Source of the DNA: CAG-103 sp963627135
Lineage (GTDB): Bacteria; Bacillota; Clostridia; Oscillospirales; Oscillospiraceae
Assembly: GCA_963627135.1 (NCBI GenBank)
Contig: CAVFZY010000020.1
Location: 1-64,000, forward strand
Length of the DNA stretch: 64,000 nt
Direction of reading: 5' to 3'
Each line of letters starts with the position of its first letter. Position 1 is the first letter of the stretch. A program made the translations under genes and the position numbers. The notes beneath the pieces are model-generated. The model ran no database searches, had not been told where the DNA came from, and was given only the letters and a program-made list of their open reading frames with translations. Shown piece after piece: positions 49,384-58,001 of this stretch.

Positions 49384-49863
49384 TTACGAAACCCGTTCGA
49401 TCAGGACGACCGCGTGTGCGGCGATGCCCGCGCGCGCGCCGGTGAAGCCGAGGCCCTCCTCGGTTGTCGCCTTGACACTGACGCGGTCAATATCCACACC
49501 CATGCACTGCGCCAGATTCCGGCGCATCTGCGCGATGTGCGGCGCGAGCTTCGGTGCCTGGGCAAGCACCGTACAGTCCAAATTGCCGACCGTATATCCG
49601 GCCGCGTGCAGGCGCGCCGTTACGGCGCGCAGCAGCGCCAGACTGTCCGCACCGGCATAAGCCGGGTCATTGTCCGGGAAAAGGTGGCCGATGTCGCCCA
49701 GAGCCGCCGCACCCAGCAGCGCATCCATAACGGCGTGCGTGAGCACGTCGGCGTCCGAGTGGCCGAGCAGGCCGGTCTCATGCGGAATGTCCACGCCGCC
49801 GAGGATGAGCTTGCGCCCGGGAACGAGCCGATGCACATCATAACCGTGACCAATGCGTATCAT
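49384..49863 (-). CDS. ispF: 2-C-methyl-D-erythritol 2,4-cyclodiphosphate synthase
   Basis: This MEP-pathway enzyme has 159 residues. Zinc ligands are in GHGYDVHRL (about 4-12) and HSDADVLTHAVMDALLGAA (about 34), with the ATTEEGLGFTG segment near the end. ATG at 49863 overlaps the ispD stop; an earlier ATG within ispD is not needed. ispD and ispF form a coupled pair. Confidence 0.97.
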   Translation of the reverse strand: MIRIGHGYDVHRLVPGRKLILGGVDIPHETGLLGHSDADVLTHAVMDALLGAAALGDIGHLFPDNDPAYAGADSLALLRAVTARLHAAGYTVGNLDCTVLAQAPKLAPHIAQMRRNLAQCMGVDIDRVSVKATTEEGLGFTGARAGIAAHAVVLIERVS

Positions 49864-50585
49864 GCCCGGCTGCGCCTCCACAGGATGGACTCCGCGAGTA
49901 CGATATCGATCGGCGTCGTGATCTTGAGATTCTCGTCCGAGCCCTGCGTCACGACCGGCTTAACACGCAGCTGCTCCACGGCCGAGCAGTCATCCGTGAT
50001 GGCCAGATGCTTGCGCATGGCGTTCGTGAGCGCGGCCTTGATGAGATCCGCCTGAAACACCTGCGGCGTCTGAATGGCGGTGAGCATCGCGCGCTCGGGC
50101 GTGCCGGTAATGACGCCGCCGGCCGTGGTCTTGACCGTATCACGCACCAGAATGCCGGGTGCGGCCGCGCGGCTTTTTTTCGCCGCCTGGATCGTCTCGG
50201 TGATGATGGCATCCGTTACGAGCGGGCGCGCGGCATCATGGATGCCGATGAGCGTCGCCTTGCCGCTGGCTGCCAGCACGCCGGCAAGCGAGGACTCGGC
50301 GCGCGTCATGCCGCCGACAACGACCTTGGTCATCTTCGTCAGGCTGTACCGGTCGCGCAGCGCCGCGATCTCCTCCAGGCGGGACGTACGCGTGACGACG
50401 ATGAGTTCGTCCACGGCAGCGCAGTTTTGCATCGCCTGCAGCGAGCGCACGAGCACCGGCACGCCGCCAACCTCCATCATCAGCTTATCGCGGCCCATCC
50501 GCTTGGAAGAACCGGCCGCCAGAACGACCATCGTGCAAAACGGTTTGCCGACGAGCTTCGCTTTGATCTTTCCGTAAAGTGCCAT
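49860..50585 (-). CDS. ispD: 2-C-methyl-D-erythritol 4-phosphate cytidylyltransferase
   Basis: The 241-residue enzyme activates MEP with CTP. The nucleotide-binding motif is VVLAAGSSKRMGRDK (about 19-33), followed by a HDAARPLV loop and QTPQVF. The N-terminus has about 15 extra residues. ATG at 50585 follows AAAGGAG. A strong promoter lies 53-81 bases upstream. Confidence 0.97.
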   Translation of the reverse strand: MALYGKIKAKLVGKPFCTMVVLAAGSSKRMGRDKLMMEVGGVPVLVRSLQAMQNCAAVDELIVVTRTSRLEEIAALRDRYSLTKMTKVVVGGMTRAESSLAGVLAASGKATLIGIHDAARPLVTDAIITETIQAAKKSRAAAPGILVRDTVKTTAGGVITGTPERAMLTAIQTPQVFQADLIKAALTNAMRKHLAITDDCSAVEQLRVKPVVTQGSDENLKITTPIDIVLAESILWRRSRA

Positions 50586-50637
50586 GGGATCGCTCCTTTC
50601 TAATCTAAAACAACGATGATCCAAAATTCTATTCATG

Positions 50638-50666
50638 ATTATAATCAGAAATCCGGCCTGACGCAA
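50638..50666 (-). promoter_or_regulatory. Sigma-A promoter of ispD-ispF
   Basis: Minus-strand TTGCGT (50666-50661) and consensus TATAAT (50643-50638) are 17 nt apart. Confidence 0.8.
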
Positions 50667-50680
50667 GGTGCGGGCAGCAA

Positions 50681-50716
50681 AAAACATCCCTGCACAGTTC
50701 GTGCAGGGATGTTTTA
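50681..50716 (-). terminator. Terminator of the operon ending with ispH-rpsA
   Basis: A perfect 15-bp stem (50681-50695 with 50701-50715) with a 5-nt loop follows the stop at 50726. Confidence 0.92.
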
Positions 50717-50725
50717 AGACTGGAA

Positions 50726-52786
50726 TTACTCGTCGATCTCGTCGTCGATCTCGGGAATGTTGCCGGTGGCCTCGCCGGTGGCGGACACTTCATACACGAG
50801 CGCGTCGGCTTCCGGAGCCTGCGGCTTCTTCGCCGGACGCTCACGCACCGGGGCCGGCTCGGGAGCGGTCAGCGCACGGATGGACAGGGAGATCTTGTGC
50901 TTCTCCTCGTCGATCGCGGTGATCTTTGCATCGACAATGTCGCCGACGGTCAGCACCTCATCGGGCTTGCCGATGCGGCGGTTGGCGATCTGGGAGATGT
51001 GGATCAGGCCGTCCACACCGGGCAGCACCTCGGCGAACGCGCCGAAGGGCATGAGCTTGACGATGGTGACCTTCGCCACATCGCCGACCTGGAAGGTGGA
51101 CATGAACTTGGTCCAAGGGTTGCCGTTGGGATCTTTGTAGCCGAGGGAGATCTTGTGGTTCTCCGGATCAAAGCTGATGACGTAGACATCGACCTCGTCG
51201 CCGACGGACAGCACGTCGGACGGCTGCTTGATGCGGCTCCAGCTCAGCTCGGAGACGTGGACCATGCCGTCAATGCCGCCGATGTCAACGAACGCACCGT
51301 AGGACGTCAGGGACTTGACAACACCGTGATAGTGCTTGCCGACCTCGATCTCGCTCCAGATCTTCTCGGCGCGCTCGCGGCGCTCCTTCTGGGCGACGGC
51401 GCGGATGGAACCGACGACGCGCTTGCGGCCGCGGTTGACCTCGGTGATCTTCAGGCGCACGGTCTGGCCGACGAGCTCGGACATGGCAGCGTCCTTCGGC
51501 AGGCCGGACTGGGAAGCAGGCACGAACACGCGGATGCCCTTGACGGACACAACGATGCCGCCCTTGTTGTCCTCGGTGACTTTGCCCTCGACAATCTCGC
51601 CGCTCTCCTGTGCCTCTTCGATGGTGGCCCAGTTCTTCACGGCGTCGAGACGCTTCTTGGAGAGCATCGCAGTGCCCTCGACGTCGTTGACGCGGACAAC
51701 GCTCGCCTCAATGGTGTCGCCGACGTGCAGGACGTCTTCGACCTTGATGCCGTCATCGGTGAACTCGCTGGTCGGGATGAAGCCGGAATACTTGGTGCCG
51801 ATATCGACACTGATCTCGGTGCCAGAAATGGCCACGACCGTACCGGTTACCTTTTCCCCATTATATATAGGCTTGAGAGATGCCTCCAGCATTTCATCAA
51901 AATTTTCAGTCTCCATAGGATTTTCTTGAGTCAGGATCTCGTCGCTCATCTTTTGTTTTACCTCCTTAATGATCCATGCAGGCACGGAGGCCCCGGCTGT
52001 CAGGCCAACCGTATCCGCATGTACGAACGCGCTTGTATCAAGCTGCGCTGCGTTTTCAATAAATTGCACGTTTGCGCACGCACTGCGGCAGATCTCGTAG
52101 AGATGGCGGCTGTTGGCGCTGTGGCTACCGCCGACGACGACCATTGCGTCGCACGTGCGGGCCATCTGCGCGGCCTCTGTCTGACGTGTAAACGTAGCAC
52201 CACATATTGTATCAAACAATTTTGCGTTTGTACACTGTTTTTTTATGATTTTCTGACATTCCAGCAGTTTCTCTTGCGTTTGGGTCGTCTGAATGACAAC
52301 AGTCAGCGGTTTTGCACAGTCGATGGTACCGTCGGCCATGCGCGCGGCGAGCTCCGCGGCGTCATTGACCACGACCGGGGCCTCACACCAGCCGCAAATG
52401 GCGCGCACCTCTGGGTGGTTGGCTGCACCGATGATGACCGGCTGCCGCCCCTCGGCGGAAGCCTCGGAGACGATTTCATGGATGCGCTTAACCTTCGGAC
52501 ACGTCGCGTCATACACTGTCGCGCCCGTGCGCTGCACCGCCTCAAACTCCGCGCGGCTGACACCGTGGGAGCGAATGATGACGGACGCGCTCTGCGGGAT
52601 CTGCTCCGGCCCATCTACGACCGTGAGGCCCTCGGACTGCAGGTGGTGCACCACATCGTCGTTATGGATGAGCTCGCCGAGGCTGTAGCAATTTTGCTCG
52701 GCGGCGAGCATTTCCTCAGCCATCTTCACCGACCGGCTGACCCCAAAGCAGAAGCCGGCCGACTTGGCAACGATGAGTTCCTTCAC
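50726..52786 (-). CDS. IspH-ribosomal protein S1 fusion
   Basis: The 686-residue protein joins HMB-PP reductase (about 1-285) to an S1-type RNA-binding part (about 300-686). The IspH part has its three cluster Cys in AGFCFGV, ATCPKVKRIHE and DTICGATF, and the SANSRHL substrate loop. The second part holds four S1 repeats, for example TGTVVAISGTEISVDIGTKYSGFIP and HGVVKSLTSYGAFVDIGGIDGMVHVSELSW, and an acidic tail. This fusion is known in Clostridia. GTG at 52786 overlaps the cmk stop and follows GGAGG. Confidence 0.95.
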   Translation of the reverse strand: MKELIVAKSAGFCFGVSRSVKMAEEMLAAEQNCYSLGELIHNDDVVHHLQSEGLTVVDGPEQIPQSASVIIRSHGVSRAEFEAVQRTGATVYDATCPKVKRIHEIVSEASAEGRQPVIIGAANHPEVRAICGWCEAPVVVNDAAELAARMADGTIDCAKPLTVVIQTTQTQEKLLECQKIIKKQCTNAKLFDTICGATFTRQTEAAQMARTCDAMVVVGGSHSANSRHLYEICRSACANVQFIENAAQLDTSAFVHADTVGLTAGASVPAWIIKEVKQKMSDEILTQENPMETENFDEMLEASLKPIYNGEKVTGTVVAISGTEISVDIGTKYSGFIPTSEFTDDGIKVEDVLHVGDTIEASVVRVNDVEGTAMLSKKRLDAVKNWATIEEAQESGEIVEGKVTEDNKGGIVVSVKGIRVFVPASQSGLPKDAAMSELVGQTVRLKITEVNRGRKRVVGSIRAVAQKERRERAEKIWSEIEVGKHYHGVVKSLTSYGAFVDIGGIDGMVHVSELSWSRIKQPSDVLSVGDEVDVYVISFDPENHKISLGYKDPNGNPWTKFMSTFQVGDVAKVTIVKLMPFGAFAEVLPGVDGLIHISQIANRRIGKPDEVLTVGDIVDAKITAIDEEKHKISLSIRALTAPEPAPVRERPAKKPQAPEADALVYEVSATGEATGNIPEIDDEIDE

Positions 52787-53475
52787 GTCTGCGCCTCCAG
52801 TCCGAAGCGTGCGCGGATGGCCGCACACACGGCGTCGATGCTCTCATCGAGCGTCAGGTCGCTCGTGTCGATGTACACGGCGTCCGGCGCTGCTTTGAGC
52901 GGTGCGACCGTGCGGTGCGTATCGTCATAATCGCGCTGCTCAAGCTCGCGCAGCACGTCGGCATAGGACTCCTGAATGCCCTTTTCCTGCAGCTGGCGGT
53001 AGCGGCGCTGCGCGCGGCACTCCGCCGAGGCAGACAGGAAGATCTTCAGTCCGGCATCCGGCAGCACGACTGTGCCGATGTCGCGCCCGTCCATGACGAC
53101 GCTGTGCGTGCGGGCAAGGCTGCGCTGCATATCCAGCAAAAACGCGCGCACGACCGCCAGCGCCGACACACGCGAGGCGAGGATCGACACCTCCGGCAGG
53201 CGGATAGCCTCCGAGACGTCCTCGCCGTTGAGGAGCATCCGCTGCTCCCCTGCTGCATCATAGACCAGTTCGATCTTCAGCCCCGGCAGCAGCGCCTGCA
53301 CGGCAGCGGTGTCCGAGCAGTCGATGCCGGCCCGCTCGCCGGCAAGGCCGACCGTGCGGTAGATTGCGCCGGTGTCCATATAGATGAGGCCGAAGCGGCG
53401 CGCGGCCGCGCGGGCGATTGTGCTCTTGCCGGCGCCGGACGGGCCGTCGATGGCAACAGTGATGTGTGTACCCAA
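52783..53475 (-). CDS. cmk: Cytidylate kinase
   Basis: The enzyme phosphorylates CMP and dCMP. It has 230 residues. The P-loop is AIDGPSGAGKST (about 8-19), followed by YMDTGAIYRTVG, VVMDGRDIGTVVLPDA and LRELEQRDYDDTHR. The start is TTG at 53475 with AAAGGA upstream; no nearby ATG fits. It precedes ispH-rpsA, a conserved neighbour (cmk-rpsA). Confidence 0.95.
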   Translation of the reverse strand: MGTHITVAIDGPSGAGKSTIARAAARRFGLIYMDTGAIYRTVGLAGERAGIDCSDTAAVQALLPGLKIELVYDAAGEQRMLLNGEDVSEAIRLPEVSILASRVSALAVVRAFLLDMQRSLARTHSVVMDGRDIGTVVLPDAGLKIFLSASAECRAQRRYRQLQEKGIQESYADVLRELEQRDYDDTHRTVAPLKAAPDAVYIDTSDLTLDESIDAVCAAIRARFGLEAQT

Positions 53476-53497
53476 AACGTTTGTTTCCTTTCGTGCG

Positions 53498-54727
53498 TTA
53501 TGTGCAGACCGCACTGCCAGCCACATAGCCGGTGCTCCAGGCAATCTGCAGGTTGAAGCCGCCGGTATAGGCATCCAGATCGAGCACCTCGCCGGCAAAG
53601 TACAGCCCGGGCACGAGCTTAGAGCCCATGGTGCGCGGGTTGACCTCCTTGAGCGACACGCCGCCGGAGGTAATGATGGCCTCATCAATGGGCCGCGTGC
53701 CGGTGACCGACACCGGAAAATGCTTGAACAGTTCCAAGATCCGGTGCCGCTGCTCACGTGTAATGGCGTTGACCTTCGTATCCTCCGGGATGCCGGACAG
53801 GCGCACGAGCACCGGGATCATGGCATGGCCCGCGAGGTCATAGAGCGCGTTCTTAAAATCGCGATTGGCATATTTCTGAAAATCGCGCAGGATGCGCGCA
53901 TCGAGCTTCTTTTCGTCCAGCGCCGGCTTCAGGTCGATGCACAGGCGGTATTTGTGCTGCGAAAAGTCGCGCATATGCGCGCTCGCCGACAGCACCAGCG
54001 GACCCGACACGCCAAAGTGCGTGAAGAGCATCTCGCCCAGGTCGGAGTAGATGACCTTATTCTGCTCATCGCAGACCGTGAGCGTCACGTTGCGCAGGGA
54101 AAAGCCCTGCATCTCGGCGCACCAGGGATCATCGGATTCCAGCGGCACGAGCGAGGCGCGCGTGGGCGTGACGGTGTGGCCCAGCCGCCGCGCGAGGCAA
54201 TACCCGTCACCGGTCGAGCCGGTGAGCGGATAGGACAGACCGCCCGTGCAGATGACGGCAGCATCACAGTCGACGGTGCCCTCCGTGGTCACGACGGCGG
54301 AGACAGCGCCGTCCTGCGTTAGGATGTCTGTCGCCGCGGCGTGCACGACCCGCCCGCCCGCGTGCGCATAGGCGCGCTCAAGGGCGTTAGCAATGTCGTG
54401 CGACCGGTCGGAGACCGGGAACACGCGGTTGCCGCGCTCGGTCTTGAGCGGCACGCCGAGCGATTCAAACAGCGCCATCGTGTCCTGCGGGCCCAGACGG
54501 TTGAGTGCGCTGTAGAGAAAGCGCCCGTCACCCGGAATGTTAGCGAGAATGGTCTTGACATCGCAGTGATTCGTCACGTTGCAGCGGCCCTTGCCGGTGA
54601 TGCGCAGCTTCTTGCCGAGCATCTTGTTCGGCTCGAGCAGCACGACATGGAGCCCTCGCTGCGCCGCTATGAGTGCGCACATGGACCCGGCCGCGCCGCC
54701 GCCGACCACAACTACATCAGCTTTCAA
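53498..54727 (-). CDS. FAD-dependent oxidoreductase, HI0933/BaiN-like
   Basis: The 409-residue flavoprotein starts with the FAD dinucleotide motif VVVVGGGAAGSMCALIAA and continues with LGKKLRITGKGRCNVTN, which is typical of the HI0933 family, and CTGGLSYPLTGSTGDGY. The end GLYFAGEVLDLDAYTGGFNLQIAWSTGY closes the FAD site. The BaiN bile-acid enzyme belongs here, but the substrate of most members is unknown. TTG at 54727 is the likely start, inside the rpiR-like gene (11-base overlap). Confidence 0.88.
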   Translation of the reverse strand: MKADVVVVGGGAAGSMCALIAAQRGLHVVLLEPNKMLGKKLRITGKGRCNVTNHCDVKTILANIPGDGRFLYSALNRLGPQDTMALFESLGVPLKTERGNRVFPVSDRSHDIANALERAYAHAGGRVVHAAATDILTQDGAVSAVVTTEGTVDCDAAVICTGGLSYPLTGSTGDGYCLARRLGHTVTPTRASLVPLESDDPWCAEMQGFSLRNVTLTVCDEQNKVIYSDLGEMLFTHFGVSGPLVLSASAHMRDFSQHKYRLCIDLKPALDEKKLDARILRDFQKYANRDFKNALYDLAGHAMIPVLVRLSGIPEDTKVNAITREQRHRILELFKHFPVSVTGTRPIDEAIITSGGVSLKEVNPRTMGSKLVPGLYFAGEVLDLDAYTGGFNLQIAWSTGYVAGSAVCT

Positions 54728-55580
54728 CGGTTCCGTACACCTCGTATTCTTTCCAGACGGTCTCCAGCTCACGGAACGTCTCAAACGTGCGCTCCCGGTC
54801 ACGCGCACCGACGGCCATAATGAGCGCATTGATCAGGCTCATGGGCGCTACGAGCGAGTCGAGAAAGGACACCATCTCACTCTTGGCATACAGGCACACG
54901 TCGGAGATCTCGTTGAGCGGCGAAACCTTGCTGTCCGTCATGCCGAGGCAGCGCGCACCGTGATCGCGCGCGAACTTCATGGCGCTGATCGTGCGCTTGG
55001 AATAGCGCGGGTAGCTGATGCCAATGATAAGGTCGCCCTCGCCGATGCGCAGCATCTGCTCGTACACCTCGCGCGCGGCGATCTCCTTGACGACCGTGAC
55101 ATCATCCAGCAGCAGCTTGAGATAGATGCCGAGAAAATCCGCCAGCGTCGTGGACGTGCGCATGCCGATGATGTAGATGTGCTTTGCCGAGAGGATCATA
55201 TCGACCGCCTGGTCAAAGTTATCCTGATCGACCTCGTCGAGCGTGGCCTGCAGATTGCTGATGTCCGCGCGCAGCACTGCCTTGAGCACGTCGTGCCCAT
55301 CCATGGTGCTCTCGGCCGCCTCGATACGTTCGACCGAGGTCAGGCGGTTGCGCACGATCTCCTGCAGCGCTTTTTTCATGCCGGGGTAGCCGCGGTAGCC
55401 GAGATCGGCCGCGAAACGCACGACGGTCGACTCGCTCACGCCGGTCACTTCGCCGAGACGCGCAGCCGTCATAAATGCCGCCTTGTCATAGTTTTTCAGA
55501 ATAAACTGCGCGATGGTCCGCTGACCCTTGGAAAACGAAGGAAATTTATGCTCCAAAACAGACAAAATATCCATTTTCAT
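54717..55580 (-). CDS. MurR/RpiR-family transcriptional regulator
   Basis: The 287-residue protein has an N-terminal helix-turn-helix (ARLGEVTGVSESTVVRFAADLGYRGY, about 40-65) and a C-terminal SIS sugar-phosphate-binding domain (IYIIGMRTSTTLADFL and GDLIIGISYPRYSKRT). Such regulators usually sense phosphosugars. No sugar genes are adjacent; it heads an operon with the BaiN-like gene, cmk and ispH-rpsA. ATG at 55580 follows AAGGTG. Confidence 0.92.
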   Translation of the reverse strand: MKMDILSVLEHKFPSFSKGQRTIAQFILKNYDKAAFMTAARLGEVTGVSESTVVRFAADLGYRGYPGMKKALQEIVRNRLTSVERIEAAESTMDGHDVLKAVLRADISNLQATLDEVDQDNFDQAVDMILSAKHIYIIGMRTSTTLADFLGIYLKLLLDDVTVVKEIAAREVYEQMLRIGEGDLIIGISYPRYSKRTISAMKFARDHGARCLGMTDSKVSPLNEISDVCLYAKSEMVSFLDSLVAPMSLINALIMAVGARDRERTFETFRELETVWKEYEVYGTVES

Positions 55581-55634
55581 ATGTTCACCTTGTAAATACG
55601 CATTTTTTGCCGCCAAGCTGCGGCACATTTTTTT

Positions 55635-55663
55635 ATTTTAAGCAAATTTCAGCCACTTTGCAA
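55635..55663 (-). promoter_or_regulatory. Sigma-A promoter of the rpiR-like operon
   Basis: Minus-strand TTGCAA (55663-55658) and TAAAAT (55640-55635) are 17 nt apart. A GCCGC/GCGGC hairpin follows in the leader. Confidence 0.78.
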
Positions 55664-55711
55664 GTCGATTTTGCAATTTTCCAGCAGAAAACTTGCATAA
55701 AATTTTGCGCC

Positions 55712-56413
55712 TCAAAGGTGCGATTTCAGGTAAGCGACCTCCGCATCCGTCAGCGGCCGCCACTGGCGCGGCGCGAGCGTGCCGAGACGCAGTTCCCCCT
55801 CCGCCACGCGCACAAGCCGCCGGACGCGCAGCCCCGCGAGCGCGCACAGACGGCGCACCTGGCGGTTGCGTCCCTCGTGGATCGTGACGGACAGGCGGCC
55901 GGGCGCGAGCACCGTCACCTCCGCCGGGCGGACGCGATAGCCCTCCAGCTCCGTGACGGCGTGCATGGTCTCCGCCGCGGCTGCAAGGTCGCCGCCCGCT
56001 ACATCCACCTCATACGTCTTTGGAATCTCGTGTGAGGGGTGCATGAGGCAGTTTGCGATCTCGCCGTCGTTCGTCAGGATGAGCAGGCCCTCGGAATCGA
56101 GATCCAGCCGCCCGACCGGGTACAGCCGCTCCCCCAATGATGCCACGAGATCCGCCACTGTTTTGCGCCCGCGCTCGTCGTGCATCGTCGTGACATAGCC
56201 GCGCGGTTTGTTCAGCATTATGTACCGCTTCGGGGCCCGAGCCGGCAGCGGACGGCCGTCGATGCAGATGACGTCGGTCTCCGGGTCTGCCTGCGCGCCG
56301 AGCTGCGCGATCTGTCCGTTCACGGTCACGCGGCCGGCGGAGATCATCGTCTCCGCCGCACGGCGGGAGGCAACGCCCGCCTCGGAAATGCACTTTTGCA
56401 GCCGCTGCTGCAT
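55712..56413 (-). CDS. rluB: rRNA pseudouridine synthase, RluB family
   Basis: The 233-residue enzyme has an N-terminal S4 RNA-binding domain (QRLQKCISEAGVASRRAAETMI) and the catalytic Asp in LYPVGRLDLDSEGLLILTNDG (about 105). The end has IHEGRNRQVRRLC and RVAEGELRLG. B. subtilis RluB acts on 23S U2633. ATG at 56413 has GAGGTG six bases upstream. It follows the dacF-like gene by 10 bases. Confidence 0.94.
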   Translation of the reverse strand: MQQRLQKCISEAGVASRRAAETMISAGRVTVNGQIAQLGAQADPETDVICIDGRPLPARAPKRYIMLNKPRGYVTTMHDERGRKTVADLVASLGERLYPVGRLDLDSEGLLILTNDGEIANCLMHPSHEIPKTYEVDVAGGDLAAAAETMHAVTELEGYRVRPAEVTVLAPGRLSVTIHEGRNRQVRRLCALAGLRVRRLVRVAEGELRLGTLAPRQWRPLTDAEVAYLKSHL

Positions 56414-56423
56414 GGTCATCACC

Positions 56424-57560
56424 TCAGGATACAGGATAGTAGGAGGAAAAGTACCGGCAGGCGTGCGTCCACAGCCGGCCGATCCGCGCGAGCGGCGAGA
56501 TCTTCACGTCCGGGTCGAGCGCTGCGGGTTCGGCATAGCAGAGCGCCACGGAGACGCTTTGCCCGTCCGGCCCGGTCGCCGTCAGTGTGCCCGCCTGCGC
56601 GCCCTGCTCCACCGGCGCGAACACGAAGCGCGGCAGCTCTGCCTTCAGCGCCACCGGGTCATCCGGGTGCACGAGCAGGTAGGCAGGTTCCTCCGGCACC
56701 GCCGCGCAGAGCTCCACCGTGGCGGAAAGCACCGGCACGGCATACACCGGCGTGTCACCGGCGACGCAGCGGTACTCGTAGTTTTCAAACGCCCAGTCGA
56801 GCAGGTGCGTGTGGTCATTCCAGTCGTCCGGGTCCGAGAGCGTCACGCACACGAACTGCGTCGTGCCGCGCTGCGCGCAGGACACGAGCGTCCGACCAGC
56901 AGCCTTGGTATACCCGGTCTTGACACCGACCGCGCCGTCATAACTGCGCAGCAGGCGGTTGTGATTCACGAGCGTCTGGCCGTCTATGACCGCACTCTTT
57001 GTGGAAACGATCGTGCGGAATGTCTCATTTTCCATGGCGGCGCAAGCGAGCGTTGCCATGTCGCGCGCCGTGGAATAATGCCCTTCGGCGTCGAGACCGT
57101 TGGGGTTTTGAAAAGCGCTGTTGGTCATGCCGAGCACGCGTGCCTTATCGTTCATCCTATCCGCGAACGCCTCTACGGAGCCCGTCGTGTGGCACGCGAG
57201 CGCGATGGCGGCGTCATTGCCGGACGCGAGCATCAGACCGTAGAGCAGCTCCTCGACCGTGTACGTTTCCCCGGCGCGCAGATACATTGACGAGCCCTCG
57301 ACTGCCGTGTATTCCGGCAGGATCTCGACCGGCTCATCCAGCGCGCAGTGCTCGAGCACGACGAGCGCAGTCATGATCTTCGTCGTGCTGGCAATGCCGA
57401 GCCGCTCGTCCGCATTCTTTTCATAGAGCACGGTGCCGGTCTCGGGATGCATGACAATGGCGGCCTTGGCCGCATTGTCCGTCCCGGTGGCATGTGCGCA
57501 CGGCGTGAAAAGCAAAGAAATAGCCAGCACGCAGGCAAGGCCAAAAAATGTCTGTTTCAA
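56424..57560 (-). CDS. dacF: D-alanyl-D-alanine carboxypeptidase (DacF-like, serine type)
   Basis: The 378-residue penicillin-binding protein trims peptidoglycan stem peptides. A signal peptide ends near PCAHA. The active site is ASTTKIMTAL (SxxK, about 57-60), LASGNDAAI (SxN) and VKTGYTKAAG (KTG). The C-terminal domain follows. DacF in Bacillus is a forespore enzyme; the sigma-F/G-like promoter at 57597-57626 supports this. The start is uncertain: TTG at 57560 has GGGTGG upstream, while GTG and TTG codons up to seven codons earlier are possible. Confidence 0.9.
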   Translation of the reverse strand: MKQTFFGLACVLAISLLFTPCAHATGTDNAAKAAIVMHPETGTVLYEKNADERLGIASTTKIMTALVVLEHCALDEPVEILPEYTAVEGSSMYLRAGETYTVEELLYGLMLASGNDAAIALACHTTGSVEAFADRMNDKARVLGMTNSAFQNPNGLDAEGHYSTARDMATLACAAMENETFRTIVSTKSAVIDGQTLVNHNRLLRSYDGAVGVKTGYTKAAGRTLVSCAQRGTTQFVCVTLSDPDDWNDHTHLLDWAFENYEYRCVAGDTPVYAVPVLSATVELCAAVPEEPAYLLVHPDDPVALKAELPRFVFAPVEQGAQAGTLTATGPDGQSVSVALCYAEPAALDPDVKISPLARIGRLWTHACRYFSSYYPVS

Positions 57561-57565
57561 AACAA

Positions 57566-57595
57566 GCACCACCCTTTCCAAGTTTCGGGCGGTGC
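57566..57595 (-). terminator. Hairpin after gerW that covers the dacF ribosome site
   Basis: GCACCGCCC (minus 57595-57587) pairs with GGGTGGTGC (minus 57574-57566) around a 12-nt loop, followed by TTGTTTT. The putative ribosome site GGGTGG is in the 3' arm. Confidence 0.6.
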
Positions 57596-57596
57596 T

Positions 57597-57626
57597 TATT
57601 ATGGGCGCTTTCGGCGCAGTTTATGC
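57597..57626 (-). promoter_or_regulatory. Sigma-F/G-type promoter of the dacF-like gene
   Basis: GCATA (57626-57622) and GCCCATAATA (minus 57606-57597) are 15 nt apart, one mismatch from the sigma-F consensus. Read as sigma-G it is GCATA, 18 nt, CATAATA. The -35 overlaps the gerW stop codon. The start site would be near 57590. Confidence 0.6.
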
Positions 57627-58001
57627 TTTGTCGGCCTTGCGCTGGTCGATGAACTGGTCGATGCGGTCGATCACCTGCGGGGTCATGTCGATCAGGCGGT
57701 CGAACGTGTTCGATGCCGGCGGCATGACGTTGAGCATGCGCACATTGCCGTCCTTGACGATCAGAAAGCCCATCGGCTCGACCTTGACGCCTGCGCCGCT
57801 GCCGCAGCCGACGCCGTTTTTGTTCTCCTTCATCGGGAACTCCGACCCGCCGCTGGCAAAGGCGAAGCTGACGCGGGACAGCGGGATGAGCGTAATGTCA
57901 TCCGGCGTCGTGATCGGTTCGCCGACGACGGTGTTCGTGTCCACCATTTCCTTGATCTTGCTCATGGTCGCAGTCATGACTGCACTGATTTCATTATCCA
58001 T
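57621..58001 (-). CDS. ytfJ: GerW/YtfJ-family sporulation protein
   Basis: The 126-residue protein has the family core ITTPDDITLIPLSRVSFAFASGGSEF and a Gly-rich GVGCGSGAGVKVEPMGFLIVKDGNVRML. GerW is needed for germination in B. subtilis and is made in the forespore. The gene overlaps DUF2953 by eight bases and lies before dacF, the usual Clostridia order. Confidence 0.93.
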   Translation of the reverse strand: MDNEISAVMTATMSKIKEMVDTNTVVGEPITTPDDITLIPLSRVSFAFASGGSEFPMKENKNGVGCGSGAGVKVEPMGFLIVKDGNVRMLNVMPPASNTFDRLIDMTPQVIDRIDQFIDQRKADKA

